Shown one piece after another: positions 53,569-62,877 of a stretch of DNA of 64,000 nucleotides. Source of the DNA: Rhizobium grahamii CCGE 502. Its GTDB lineage: Bacteria > Pseudomonadota > Alphaproteobacteria > Rhizobiales > Rhizobiaceae. Position 1 is the first letter of the stretch. Each line of letters starts with the position of its first letter. Position numbers and translations under genes: made by a program. The notes under the pieces are model-generated. The model had not been told where the DNA came from and ran no database searches. It saw only the letters and a list, made by a program, of their open reading frames with translations. The stretch is taken from positions 124,001 through 188,000 of the forward strand of contig NZ_AEYE02000015.1 in the NCBI RefSeq assembly GCF_000298315.2, in the 5' to 3' direction.

Positions 53569-53802
53569 ATGCCCATCGTTACCGTACAAGTGACTCGCGA
53601 AGGAACGACGCCCGACCGAACTTCGGTCACCGCCGAGGAAAAGGCCGCGATCATCAAGGGCGTCAGCCAGGTACTGCTCGACGTCCTCAACAAGCCTCTT
53701 GAATCGACCTATGTTGTCATCGAGGAAGTCGATCTCGACAATTGGGGCTGGGGCGGACTGCCGACCGTGCAGTATCGAAAACAGCGAGCTGCAAAGCCTT
53801 GA
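53569..53802 (+). CDS. 4-oxalocrotonate tautomerase-family protein
   Basis: Small enzyme of 77 aa. After removal of Met the catalytic proline is Pro1 (MPIVTVQVTREG), and the pattern KAAIIKGVSQVLLDVLNKP followed by TYVVIEEVDLDNWGWGG fits the tautomerase superfamily. AAAGGAG precedes the start. It acts as a hexamer in related enzymes. Substrate unknown; it is the last gene of the SDR-DsbA-tautomerase group. Confidence 0.85.
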   Translation: MPIVTVQVTREGTTPDRTSVTAEEKAAIIKGVSQVLLDVLNKPLESTYVVIEEVDLDNWGWGGLPTVQYRKQRAAKP

Positions 53803-53911
53803 AAAGCGAGACCCGCTGTCGGATATCGGCGGCGGGTTCGTTTGGTCTCCTCCTTCGACCACGGAAAAATCTTCCAGCTTGACGTTTGCCCGCACCGGTG
53901 GGCCCTCTCAG

Positions 53912-54241
53912 TCAACGCGCCGGCTGACTCTGCTGAAGATCTTGAAATCCGATCTCAGGGCACCCGCGCACATTGGCGAAAGTGATCTCGCGGCGATCAC
54001 CCCACCCTGTTAGCCCTCGCAGCGTCAGAACATTCTCGTCGCGATAGACGAGATCCGTGCGGTAGATACCGGCGCGTCGGGCCCTGTTCGTCGCTTGACT
54101 GACGTTACAGGTGCCCTCCGATGGCTCCACGTGCCAAGTGCTCGTACCCCTGCCATCGGGATTCCAGCCGTCCGCGGCACCCGCCACAACCGGTAGCAAA
54201 GCTGCGAAAGTCAACAAGGTTGCACGGAACGCGGCTTTCAT
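53912..54241 (-). CDS. exported hypothetical protein
   Basis: Protein of 109 aa from ATG 54241 with a signal peptide (MKAAFRATLLTFAALLPVVA, cut near AGAAD). The mature part has two cysteines (GTCNVS and RGCPEI) that could pair. No family recognised. It stands alone and faces the tautomerase gene convergently. Confidence 0.5.
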   Translation of the reverse strand: MKAAFRATLLTFAALLPVVAGAADGWNPDGRGTSTWHVEPSEGTCNVSQATNRARRAGIYRTDLVYRDENVLTLRGLTGWGDRREITFANVRGCPEIGFQDLQQSQPAR

Positions 54242-54415
54242 GATCCCTACCCGGTTGCGCTGCGCTGGAACGCTCCGCGCCAAGATAGACGGACTGTGGC
54301 GCAGCGCAATCGCGTCCGGGCAACCCACACGCCCTTTACAGACAAAAGTTACCGGACTCGTGCGGCAGCGTTGATGATCGGTTAACGTCGCCGCACTGTC
54401 GTCTGGCTGGTCACC

Positions 54416-55300
54416 TCATCGCTTCGCCCGAGCAAGCACGAAGTCGTGCTTCACCTCCCAGAAGTCGCCGGCAAACTGATACTGTTTCGAGCGTTCGGCA
54501 TCGCTTGTCCGGCGAAATTCGGCGAGCAGGCTTTCCTTAACGCCAAACACCGCATCCGAGTCGATGTATGGATCATCGGGATCGAAGATGTGCGTGATCA
54601 GTGTTTCGAAGCCGTCGACCTTGATGATGTAGTGCAGATGCGCGGGTCGATTGGGGTGGCGCCCCAGCGCCTTCAGCATCTGCCCCACCGGACCATCGTA
54701 GGGGATCGGATAGTATTTTGGCTTCACCGCCCGGAACCAATAGTGCCCGTCCGGCCCTGTCCGGAACACGCCGCGCAGATTGAAGTCCGGCTGAATACCC
54801 TTTTGCTGGACATCATAGAAGCCCTCATCGTTGGCCTGCCAAACATCAAGGACCGCGTTGGCGATCGGCCGCCCGTCGGTGTCGAGAATCCGTCCCTCGA
54901 TCACCATGTCCTCGCCCTTCTGGTCGAGACAGATGTTCGCGCCCATTGGAAGTTCCGGCGCGTCGGCAACGTGAAATGGGCCAAGCACCGTGCTCTCCGA
55001 AGCTCCGGAAGGCTTGCGATTGTTGATCGCATCGACCAGCATCGACACCCCGAGCGTGTCGGAAAGCAGGATAAACTCCTGCCGCCACTCGTTGCACATC
55101 TGACCCGTGCGCGTGAGGAAGAGAATGGCTTGCATCCACTCGTCCTGCGTCGGCTCGATCTCCTTCACTGCTTCGTGGAGCTTTCGGGTGATGACCTCCA
55201 TCACCTGTTTGAGGCGTTCGTCCTTGGCGTTCTTGTTGCGGCCGGTTACGACCGCCACCGAATCTTCTTCCGTGAAGAAGCCCTTTTCATGCGCTTCCAT
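54416..55300 (-). CDS. intradiol dioxygenase, hydroxyquinol 1,2-dioxygenase type (copy 1)
   Basis: Non-heme Fe(III) dioxygenase of 294 aa from ATG 55300, 7 bases after the hydroxylase stop. The N-terminal helical dimerisation part (EPTQDEWMQAILFLTRTGQM) leads to the catalytic barrel. Candidate iron ligands are the tyrosines in EGFYDVQQ and KPKYYPIPYDGPVG and the histidines in NRPAHLHYII. It cleaves hydroxyquinol (benzene-1,2,4-triol) or a relative to maleylacetate. It is the last gene of the aromatic operon and parallels the first gene at 62.9 kb. Confidence 0.88.
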   Translation of the reverse strand: MEAHEKGFFTEEDSVAVVTGRNKNAKDERLKQVMEVITRKLHEAVKEIEPTQDEWMQAILFLTRTGQMCNEWRQEFILLSDTLGVSMLVDAINNRKPSGASESTVLGPFHVADAPELPMGANICLDQKGEDMVIEGRILDTDGRPIANAVLDVWQANDEGFYDVQQKGIQPDFNLRGVFRTGPDGHYWFRAVKPKYYPIPYDGPVGQMLKALGRHPNRPAHLHYIIKVDGFETLITHIFDPDDPYIDSDAVFGVKESLLAEFRRTSDAERSKQYQFAGDFWEVKHDFVLARAKR

Positions 55301-55307
55301 GTTGCTC

Positions 55308-57062
55308 TCACTTATCAAGAATGGATTTCAGGACGCGGCGCAATTCGGCTTCCGGATTGGAAACCATGTCGTCCGCGCGCCAGGCGACGTGGTGGTCGGG
55401 ACGTACCAGAATGGCGCCGGAATCCCGCACCTCTCGCGCGTTGGCCCAATCGCCAACGAGGTCCTGCCATTGCTGGCGCGGTCCGATGACGTGCGTGGTG
55501 ATCCGGATGTTGAACTCCTTCGCGAGCGCCTTAGCGGCCGCAACCCAGCGGTCACCGCCAATGCCGGTCAGGATGGTGAAGGTGCCGTGGCCGGTCAGAT
55601 CGAGGGTCGAAGCTTTCTCGCCGCTTTGATTGAACAGCCAAGCGTGCGGCAATCGAGCGCCGGGCCATGTTGTTGGCTGATAGTGCAGCTCCGGATCCTT
55701 CGCAAAGGCGGGTTCGGGTCGGCCGTCCGCTACAATGCCGGCCGACTTGTAGCGCTGGTTCATCTCGACGCCATGCGCATCGAATTCATAGACCTTGTAG
55801 GCAATCGCATCGCGGATCGCCTTTCGCTGCTTTTCCGCGTCTGGCGTGTCCTGGCAGCGCGCATCCATATTCTCTTGCATCTTGACGGGATCGACCGAGT
55901 CCAACAGGCCAAGCGCCTTGAAGATTGGGCCGAACTCTTCGATCGACTTGTTCGCCCGCGTTACGATCTGCTTGGCGACAGGCGCACGTTCGACATTGTA
56001 GCTATCAAGCAGTCCCGACCCGGCCTGTCCCTTTAGGACCATCGACAGCTTCCATGCGATGTTGAAGGCATCCTGGATTGACGTGTTGGAGCCCAGTCCG
56101 TTCGACGGAGGATGGCGATGCGTCGCGTCGCCCATGCAGAAGACGCGTCCGTTCGACATCGTCGTCGCGTACATGTTGTTTACGGTCCAGGTCGAGACCG
56201 ACTTGATCTTTGGCTGAAGCTCCTGATCCCCAACGAGTTCGCGCACGACCTTGATGGCGAAATCCTCGGTCACCTCAGGCGCCGGCTGGTTGATGTCGTA
56301 ACCCCAGACAATCAGCCATTCGTTCCACGGCCGCACCATGCGCACGAGACCCATGCCGATGCCACCGACATCGGCACCAGGCTGCAGCACCCAATAGAGC
56401 ACGGAGGGGCGGTGCGCGACATGGCGCGACAGATCAGCCTCGAACAGTATGTTCATTGAGCCGCCGACACCCATCTTGCCTTCGAAGGCAAGGCCCGCAT
56501 GTTCCGCCACCTTCGAATTGCCGCCATCGGCGCCAACCAGGAACTTGGATCGGACGGTAAATTCCTTGCCGGTCAGCCGATCAAGACAGGTGGTCGTGAC
56601 ACCATCGGGATGCTGCTCATGGCTGATATATTCGCACGACATGCGCGCCTGCGTGCCGCGCGAGCAGGCGGTCTTGAAGAGCAGCGGCTCCATGAAGGTT
56701 TGCGGCAGGTCGTTCATCAGGCTCGGTGAAGAGAGCTGATGTTCGGCGCGAGACAGCGGATGCTTACCCCAGCTCTTCATGCGGCCGATTTCCTCACCGG
56801 TCAACGAGGTGCAGAAGACGTTCTCGCCCATCAGGTCCTGCTCTGCGGCAAACATGTAGGCTTCATCCTCGACATCCCGACCGAGATCGCGCAGGACCTC
56901 CATCGTACGCTGATTGGTGATGTGGGCGCGCGGCGTAGTGGCAAGCCAGCGATAGCGATTGATCACCATGTTCTCGACGCCGTAGGTCGACAGCAGCGCC
57001 GCGGTTGCCGAGCCCGCCGGGCCCGTTCCGATGATGAGTACGTCCGTTGTGATATCAGCCAT
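55308..57062 (-). CDS. FAD-dependent aromatic hydroxylase (phenol/resorcinol-type)
   Basis: Class A flavoprotein monooxygenase of 584 aa. It has the N-terminal FAD motif VLIIGTGPAGSATAALL, the DG motif in LVGADGGNSKVAEHAGL and the GD motif FCMGDATHRHPPSNGLGSN. A C-terminal thioredoxin-like domain is expected from length, as in phenol 2-monooxygenase and TfdB. In this operon it most likely hydroxylates resorcinol or a chlorophenol-like substrate to hydroxyquinol. It overlaps the permease gene by 8 bases. Confidence 0.85.
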   Translation of the reverse strand: MADITTDVLIIGTGPAGSATAALLSTYGVENMVINRYRWLATTPRAHITNQRTMEVLRDLGRDVEDEAYMFAAEQDLMGENVFCTSLTGEEIGRMKSWGKHPLSRAEHQLSSPSLMNDLPQTFMEPLLFKTACSRGTQARMSCEYISHEQHPDGVTTTCLDRLTGKEFTVRSKFLVGADGGNSKVAEHAGLAFEGKMGVGGSMNILFEADLSRHVAHRPSVLYWVLQPGADVGGIGMGLVRMVRPWNEWLIVWGYDINQPAPEVTEDFAIKVVRELVGDQELQPKIKSVSTWTVNNMYATTMSNGRVFCMGDATHRHPPSNGLGSNTSIQDAFNIAWKLSMVLKGQAGSGLLDSYNVERAPVAKQIVTRANKSIEEFGPIFKALGLLDSVDPVKMQENMDARCQDTPDAEKQRKAIRDAIAYKVYEFDAHGVEMNQRYKSAGIVADGRPEPAFAKDPELHYQPTTWPGARLPHAWLFNQSGEKASTLDLTGHGTFTILTGIGGDRWVAAAKALAKEFNIRITTHVIGPRQQWQDLVGDWANAREVRDSGAILVRPDHHVAWRADDMVSNPEAELRRVLKSILDK

Positions 57063-58143
57063 TTGGCCCTCCTATCTTCTTGTGTTCGAGAGGTCCGCCT
57101 TTGAGGATGCGGCGAACCGGAAACAGCTGGATGCCGGTTCGATCGGAGAACAGTCCCCACAACCCGCGGGGGGCGAACAGCATCGTGACGATCGCAACCA
57201 GGCCGAGGATCAGGAGATACCAGGAGCCGTAGCCGGCAAGCAGGTTTTGCAGCAGGAAAAAGACGATGACGCCGACGATCGGGCCTTCGACGGTGCCGAT
57301 ACCGCCGATGACCACGATAAAGATCACGTAGGCGGTCCAGTCGATCACCGAGAAGGCGGCGTCCGGGGAGATGCGCTGCTTCTGGACATAGATCAGCGCA
57401 CCACAGCAACCGGTCAGAAAGGCCGCGGTCAGGTAAACCATCGTCTTCATCCGACGGGCATCGACGCCAACGGCTCGGGCCGCTTGTTCGTTGTCGCGAA
57501 CTGCGGCAAGGCCCAGTCCATGCCGTGAGCGCAGCAGCCAGTAGATGGCTCCGATCGTCAGCAACGCGAGCACCAGCGCAAGCCAATAGGTCAGCGCATC
57601 GCCGGCCTCCGCCGACTTCATGCGGAACAAGGATTTCAACAAATCGATGCCGATCATGTCGCGCGTCGCATCACGGGGGAGCGAGGTGCCGGTGCCGCCG
57701 CCAAGCGCCTTCCATTGCGCAAAGAGCAGACGCCCGACCTCGGCGATGACCCATGTGCCAATGGCAAAATAGGGACCGTAGAGGCGAAAGGTGAAGAAGG
57801 CCGTCGGTGCTGCAACGATTGCCGCGAAGAACCCGGCGACGATGACCGCCGCCACCGGGTCGAGCCCGAGCAGGCTGACCAGCGCAAACATCGCGTAAGC
57901 CCCGCATCCGACGAAGAGCTGCTGGCCAACCGAAATCAGACCAGCATATCCGGCAAGCAGATTCCAGCATTGTGCCAACACGAGCATCGTAAGGATGAAG
58001 AACAGATCCTGGACAGCGCCCCGCGACAACAGCAGTGGCGCTAGAACGGCGAGGATCACGGCGACCGCCGCAATGACGGCGAATGCCGCGGAGGCGCCGG
58101 TGCGGGTCTCAACTTTGAAGTTTGGTGTGAGCAGCTGTTCCAT
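57055..58143 (-). CDS. livM: branched-chain-type ABC permease LivM-like
   Basis: Permease of 362 aa from ATG 58143, with about ten membrane segments. AGYAGLISVGQQLFVGCGAY and the EAA-like GVDARRMKTMVYLTAAF, IGGIGTVEGPIVG segments are typical of LivM. Together with LivH, LivF and LivG and a substrate-binding protein it forms an importer of the hydrophobic amino acid/aromatic acid family. In this operon an aromatic acid or phenol is the probable cargo. Confidence 0.88.
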   Translation of the reverse strand: MEQLLTPNFKVETRTGASAAFAVIAAVAVILAVLAPLLLSRGAVQDLFFILTMLVLAQCWNLLAGYAGLISVGQQLFVGCGAYAMFALVSLLGLDPVAAVIVAGFFAAIVAAPTAFFTFRLYGPYFAIGTWVIAEVGRLLFAQWKALGGGTGTSLPRDATRDMIGIDLLKSLFRMKSAEAGDALTYWLALVLALLTIGAIYWLLRSRHGLGLAAVRDNEQAARAVGVDARRMKTMVYLTAAFLTGCCGALIYVQKQRISPDAAFSVIDWTAYVIFIVVIGGIGTVEGPIVGVIVFFLLQNLLAGYGSWYLLILGLVAIVTMLFAPRGLWGLFSDRTGIQLFPVRRILKGGPLEHKKIGGPNG

Positions 58144-58148
58144 GACGC

Positions 58149-59012
58149 TCAATCCACTGCGCGCGGGAAGAGGCCGCGCGGCTTGAACAGGAGGACGAGG
58201 AGAAAGGCGAGATGCCCGGCGAGGATTTGCCATTCCGGATTGACGGCAGCACCGATCGTCTGTGCGACACCAAGGATGATACCGCCGGCGAGCGTCCCCC
58301 AGAGCGAACCCAAGCCACCGATGATCACGGCCTCGAAGGCGTAGATCAGGCGCGCCGGTCCGGATGTGGGATCAAAATTGGCACGCGTTCCGAGGAAGAG
58401 TGCAGCAATCGTCACCACCACCATGGCAAGACCGGTCGCCATGGCGAAAATGCGCTGTGGCCGGATGCCCATCAGGCCCGCCGTGGTGACATCGTCGGAC
58501 GTTGCACGAAAGGCCCGGCCGACGGAGGTCCGGTAGATCAGTTGGTTCAGCGCAACGATGGTGAGGACCGCCGAGCCAAAGGTGAGCATCGGCATGACAC
58601 CGACATTGATCGGCCCCAGTGAAACGGAGGCAGTCTCGAGCGTGCCGGCCGAAATCCGCCGGCTGTCAGCCGTAAATCCTTCCAACAAGCCGTTCTGGAT
58701 CACGATTGAAAGACCGAAGGTCACTAGCAGCGGCGGCAGAATATCCTTTCCGAGCGTGCGGTTGAGCAAATGGTACTGAAGCACCCAACCGGCCGCGAAC
58801 ATGAGAGGCGCCGCAACCAGCACCGCAACGAAAGGATGAAGCCCCAGCAGGGAAACAAGCAGCAGGATCAGAAAGGCCGCGAAGACAATCAGGTCGCCAT
58901 GCGCCAGATTGACCAGCCGCATGATGCCGAAGACGAGGCTGAGCCCCGCCGCAAAAAGCGCATAGAGCCCACCGAGCAGGATGCCCTGAGCTATCGTATC
59001 AAGCCAGTTCAT
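58149..59012 (-). CDS. livH: branched-chain-type ABC permease LivH-like
   Basis: Permease of 287 aa. ATG 59012 is chosen over 59018 because GGAG lies nine bases upstream. Features are GGLYALFAAGLSLVFGIMRL, NLAHGDLIVF and the C-terminal AVIIGGLGSLWGTLAGGIILG. About eight membrane segments. It overlaps livF by 14 bases and is 5 bases upstream of livM. Confidence 0.88.
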   Translation of the reverse strand: MNWLDTIAQGILLGGLYALFAAGLSLVFGIMRLVNLAHGDLIVFAAFLILLLVSLLGLHPFVAVLVAAPLMFAAGWVLQYHLLNRTLGKDILPPLLVTFGLSIVIQNGLLEGFTADSRRISAGTLETASVSLGPINVGVMPMLTFGSAVLTIVALNQLIYRTSVGRAFRATSDDVTTAGLMGIRPQRIFAMATGLAMVVVTIAALFLGTRANFDPTSGPARLIYAFEAVIIGGLGSLWGTLAGGIILGVAQTIGAAVNPEWQILAGHLAFLLVLLFKPRGLFPRAVD

Positions 59013-59718
59013 GACCATCCGCTCCGAAGTAAGCCTTGTGAATAGCCTCGCGATCGAGGTCGCATGGCTTGCCGGAGAGCGTGATACGGCCCTCCATCAT
59101 GCAATAGACCCGATCGGATACCTTGAGTGCCTGGGCGATATCCTGTTCGACGATGATGATCGCCGCGCCGGTTTCGCGGATCCGTGGAAAGGCGGCGTAG
59201 ATATCGCGCACAACGACGGGCGCCAATCCGAGGCTGATCTCATCGCAGAGAAGTACGTCCGGGTTGGACATCAATGCCCTGCCGATCGCCACCATCTGCT
59301 GCTGGCCACCGGAAAGCGCGGTTGCGGGGCTGCGCCGTCGCTCCTTGAGGATCGGGAACAGTGCATAGATGCTGTCGAGTGCCCAGGGCCCCGAGGTCTT
59401 GCGGCCATAAGTCCCGACCAGCAGGTTCTCCTCAACGGTGAGGGACGGAAACAGGCGCCGGCCTTCGGGTACCATGGCGATCCCCCGCGCCATAACGTCG
59501 GGAGCTGCGAGGGCGCCGATCGCCTCTCCCCGATAACGGATGGAGTCCGGCTCGTTCTTCAGGACGCCGGAAAGCGAGCGCATGAGCGTGGTCTTGCCGG
59601 CCCCGTTTGCGCCGATGATTGCCAGCGTTTCGCCCTCATCAAGGCCGATTTCGACGCCGAACAGCGCCTTGAAATCGCCATAGGAAGCCGTCAAAGCGTG
59701 GGTTTCGAGAAGAGCCAT
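58999..59718 (-). CDS. livF: ABC transporter ATPase LivF-like
   Basis: ATPase of 239 aa. Walker A is IGANGAGKTT, the signature is ALSGGQQQMVAIGRAL, Walker B is PDVLLCDEISLGLAP and the switch histidine is in IIIVEQDI context without histidine, as usual for LivF. Its start overlaps the livG stop by one base. It energises the aromatic-type importer. Confidence 0.9.
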   Translation of the reverse strand: MALLETHALTASYGDFKALFGVEIGLDEGETLAIIGANGAGKTTLMRSLSGVLKNEPDSIRYRGEAIGALAAPDVMARGIAMVPEGRRLFPSLTVEENLLVGTYGRKTSGPWALDSIYALFPILKERRRSPATALSGGQQQMVAIGRALMSNPDVLLCDEISLGLAPVVVRDIYAAFPRIRETGAAIIIVEQDIAQALKVSDRVYCMMEGRITLSGKPCDLDREAIHKAYFGADGHELA

Positions 59719-60437
59719 CAGACCTCGATCCCCAGGTAGACTTCGCGCACTTCCTTCGAATTCATGATCTCGTCAGGCTTTCCGATGCCGATCACCCGGC
59801 CGAAATGCAACACGAGCAGGCGTCCGACCACGGCGTTCAATGCATGCAGGACATGCTCGATCCAGATCACCGCAATGCCTTTGTTATGCAGGCCACGGAT
59901 GGTTGCCACCAGCGCCCGGCATTCGCCTTCCGTCAGTCCGCCAGCGATCTCGTCGAGCAGCAGGAGTTTCGGATCAGTTGCCATCGCGCGAGCGAGTTCC
60001 AGCCGCTTGCGCTGCAGCAGCGTCAGGCTTCCAGCCGTGGCATTGGCCTTGTCGATCAGGCCGGTGTCGATGAGGATTTCCGCGCAGCGATCCATGACCT
60101 CCCCTTCCCGCTTTCGCGCGCCGAAAGACCCTGCCACCAGCAGATTCTCGAACACGGTCAGCTGATCGAAGGGTTGCGGGATCTGGAACGTGCGGCCCAT
60201 ACCCGCAAAGCACCGTGCCATCGGAGGGGTCTTGGTTACGTCGGAGCCTATGAAACGGATTGTCCCGTTGTCTGCCGCAATATTCCCGGTGATCAGGTTG
60301 AAGAGGGTCGACTTTCCGGCGCCGTTGGGGCCGATGATTCCAAGCGCCTCACCTTCTTCCACGGCAAAGGAAATCTGCTCGGCGACCGTCAGCGCGCCGA
60401 ACTTCTTCGAGACACCTTCCAGTTCCAGTATTGGCAT
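59718..60437 (-). CDS. livG: ABC transporter ATPase LivG-like
   Basis: ATPase of 239 aa from ATG 60437 (GGGAGAGAG upstream). Walker A is IGPNGAGKSTLFNLITG, followed by GMGRTFQIPQPFDQLTV (Q-loop area typical of LivG), a divergent signature region SLTLLQRKRLELARAMA and Walker B LLLLDEIAGGLTEGE with the EH pair in IWIEHVLHAL. It pairs with LivF. It follows the binding-protein gene by about 60 bases. Confidence 0.9.
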   Translation of the reverse strand: MPILELEGVSKKFGALTVAEQISFAVEEGEALGIIGPNGAGKSTLFNLITGNIAADNGTIRFIGSDVTKTPPMARCFAGMGRTFQIPQPFDQLTVFENLLVAGSFGARKREGEVMDRCAEILIDTGLIDKANATAGSLTLLQRKRLELARAMATDPKLLLLDEIAGGLTEGECRALVATIRGLHNKGIAVIWIEHVLHALNAVVGRLLVLHFGRVIGIGKPDEIMNSKEVREVYLGIEV

Positions 60438-60499
60438 CCATCTCTCTCCCATTAGGGAGCCGCCTCCACGGCTCCCTCGATCCGCAAGCGCCGATGCGC

Positions 60500-61783
60500 T
60501 CAGGCGATCGGCTCCATCTTTCCGCCAGTCGGAATGTTCGGGGCGCTAGCGTTCTCGACGATGATCAGATCGTAACCCTTGCCACCCTGCTTCAGTCGCC
60601 ACTGGCCTCCGACGAGCGGTGTCTTCGCAACGTTCTTCTGGGCGAACGGCGGCAGCTTGTCGTTGCCCCAGGCGATCGGCCCAACGAGCGTGTCGAGCTT
60701 CGTTTCGCCGATGACCTTGGCGACCGCCTCCCCGTCGCCGGGTTCGTCGGCGCGCTTCATGACATCGACCGCGAGCTCGAACAGCGCGTGGGCAAAGCCA
60801 ATCGGCTGCGTCCAGGGTCGGCCCGTCGCCTTGGTGAAGGCGTCGGCGACCTGCGCTGCGGTCTCACCCGTCAACGAAGACTTGAACGGATGGCTTGGCG
60901 TCCACCACACTTCGGTCGAAAGATTGTGGCCGGCATCGCCGAGCGATTCCACCGTTTGCGGGAAAAGCAGTGCCTTGCCGACCGAGGCAACCTTCGGCTT
61001 GAAGCCTTGCTGCTTCGCCTGGTTCCAGAAGGTTGCGAGGTCTGGCGGGATGACGACGCCGGTGACGATCTCGGCGTTCGCCTGCTTGAAGGCGTTGATC
61101 TGCGCGGAAAAATCGTCCGAAAGGTTCTGGAAACGGCCGGGATCGGTCAGCGTATAGCCAAGCTTTTCGAGTACCGGCGGGAAGCCGACGACCTTGTCCC
61201 CCCAGGCATTGCCATCGCCATCGTTGGGGAAGAGTCCACCGACCTTCTTGTTGGTTTCGACCTGCGCCCACATGCCGGTGAAGACGGCAATGATATCCTC
61301 GAGTCCCCAGAAGAAGTGATAGGCGAAGTTGAACGGTTTCCAGGAATTCGGGTCGCCAGGATTGGCCTGCTGGCCAATGAACCATGGCTGCCACGGTGCT
61401 ACCGTCGAAATGCACGGCATTTCTTCCGCTTCACAGGTGGTCGACACCGGATTGGTCGTCTCCGGCGTCGAAGAAACCAGCACCAGGTTCACCTCGTCGG
61501 TGACGATCAGCTCCTTTGTCACCTCAGCGGCGCGATTGGGATTGGACTGGCTATCCTTGACGACGACCTGATAGTCGAGGCCCATCTTCTTTGTCGTGGC
61601 GAGAAAGTTCTCGATGACGAACTTGTCGGCCTCGCCGAACGCGGCGAGCGGCCCCGTTTGCGGGCTGACATAGCCGAGCTTGATGGCGCTCTTCTGCGCA
61701 AGCGCAGGCAAGGCTAGCCCGGACGTGGCGGCGAGTACGCCGGTGGCCGCCGTCTGTTTCAGGAAATCGCGTCTGGTTGTCAT
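60500..61783 (-). CDS. ABC substrate-binding protein, LivK/aromatic type
   Basis: Periplasmic binding protein of 427 aa. A twin-arginine-like signal (MTTRRDFLKQTAATGVLAAT) ends near LPALAQ. The mature protein has the periplasmic-binding fold type I: IKLGYVSPQTGPLAAFGEADKF, LVLVSSTPETTNPVSTTCEA. It delivers the substrate to LivHMGF. Linkage to hydroxyquinol genes suggests an aromatic acid or phenol ligand. The Tat-type signal implies folding before export. Confidence 0.87.
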   Translation of the reverse strand: MTTRRDFLKQTAATGVLAATSGLALPALAQKSAIKLGYVSPQTGPLAAFGEADKFVIENFLATTKKMGLDYQVVVKDSQSNPNRAAEVTKELIVTDEVNLVLVSSTPETTNPVSTTCEAEEMPCISTVAPWQPWFIGQQANPGDPNSWKPFNFAYHFFWGLEDIIAVFTGMWAQVETNKKVGGLFPNDGDGNAWGDKVVGFPPVLEKLGYTLTDPGRFQNLSDDFSAQINAFKQANAEIVTGVVIPPDLATFWNQAKQQGFKPKVASVGKALLFPQTVESLGDAGHNLSTEVWWTPSHPFKSSLTGETAAQVADAFTKATGRPWTQPIGFAHALFELAVDVMKRADEPGDGEAVAKVIGETKLDTLVGPIAWGNDKLPPFAQKNVAKTPLVGGQWRLKQGGKGYDLIIVENASAPNIPTGGKMEPIA

Positions 61784-61821
61784 TTCATTCTCCTCCCATT
61801 CCCCCTTGTGTAACGTCAGTT

Positions 61822-62877
61822 CTACGGCCTGCGGCCCTCCCAGGCCTGCTGCAGCAGCGCGCGGATCGACGACCGATCAATCGGTCGCGGATTCCAGTAA
61901 GGATTCTCGACAGCGATCTGGCTTGCCTTGTCGAGATCGGCCTCGGTCAGGCCGAGGTCACGGAGAGCCAGCGGCGCGCCGATCGACTTTGCGAAATCCC
62001 AGAGCCCCCCACCGACCGAGCCACCGAAAATCTCCGCGACAGGCTGAAGAAACTCCGGCACTGCAACGGCGTTGAAGGCTGCCGTATGCGGCAGCATGAT
62101 CGCATGCGTTTCCGCATGCGGCGTGTCGAAGGTGCCGCCAAGCGTGTGGCAAATCTTGTGGTGCAGCGCCATGCCGACCGTGCCGAGGACCGTGCCGCAA
62201 AGCCAGGCGCCATAGAGCCCCTCCGCGCGTGCCTCGACATCGTTTGGCGCCGTCGTGATCTTCGGAAGTGCTGACCTGAAGGCACGCAAGCCTTCGACGG
62301 CCATGAGCGTCGAGATCGGATTGCGGTCCTGCGCATAGAGCGCTTCGACAGCATGGGCCATGGCGTTCAGACCCGAGGTCATCGACATACCGACCGGTAG
62401 GCCGGTTGTCAGCGTGGCATCGTAGATCACCACCTCAGGCAGGATTTTCGCCCCCTTCACCGTCGTCTTGCGACCGCCCTCGGTCTGACCAAGGATCGGC
62501 GTGACCTCTGAGCCTGCGTACGTCGTTGGAATGACAATCTGCGGCACGTCGGTGCGGTAGGCGATGGCCTTTCCCAGGCCTGTCGTCGAGCCGCCGCCGA
62601 GCGACACGACGCAGTCGGCGCGGCTTTCCTCAACCACTCGAATGGCCGTTTCGGTGACATCGACAGGCGTATGCATCACCGCGCCGCTGAACACGCCGAC
62701 GGCCAGTGGCCCGATCTTTGCGGCCAGCGCCTCGGCGTCGCCCTTCTGCTGCGGTGTGGAGAGGACCAAGGCCTTCCGGCAGCCGATCTTCTCGATCCAG
62801 CTTGCCACCTCCTGGCTCACGCCTTCACCGAAGACGATGTGGGCGGGGCTGCCGGCATAGTTGAACGACAGGCTCAT
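61822..62877 (-). CDS. maleylacetate reductase
   Basis: Iron-type alcohol-dehydrogenase-fold protein of 351 aa. It has the nucleotide-binding SLGGGSTTGLGKAIAY, VIPTTYAGSEVTPILGQTE and the histidine-rich MALHHKICHTLGGTFDTPHAETHA. The GGGSTTGLGKA and TTYAGSE pattern is characteristic of maleylacetate reductases, which convert maleylacetate to 3-oxoadipate with NADH. It overlaps the upstream dioxygenase gene by 4 bases, so the two steps are coupled. Confidence 0.9.
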   Translation of the reverse strand: MSLSFNYAGSPAHIVFGEGVSQEVASWIEKIGCRKALVLSTPQQKGDAEALAAKIGPLAVGVFSGAVMHTPVDVTETAIRVVEESRADCVVSLGGGSTTGLGKAIAYRTDVPQIVIPTTYAGSEVTPILGQTEGGRKTTVKGAKILPEVVIYDATLTTGLPVGMSMTSGLNAMAHAVEALYAQDRNPISTLMAVEGLRAFRSALPKITTAPNDVEARAEGLYGAWLCGTVLGTVGMALHHKICHTLGGTFDTPHAETHAIMLPHTAAFNAVAVPEFLQPVAEIFGGSVGGGLWDFAKSIGAPLALRDLGLTEADLDKASQIAVENPYWNPRPIDRSSIRALLQQAWEGRRP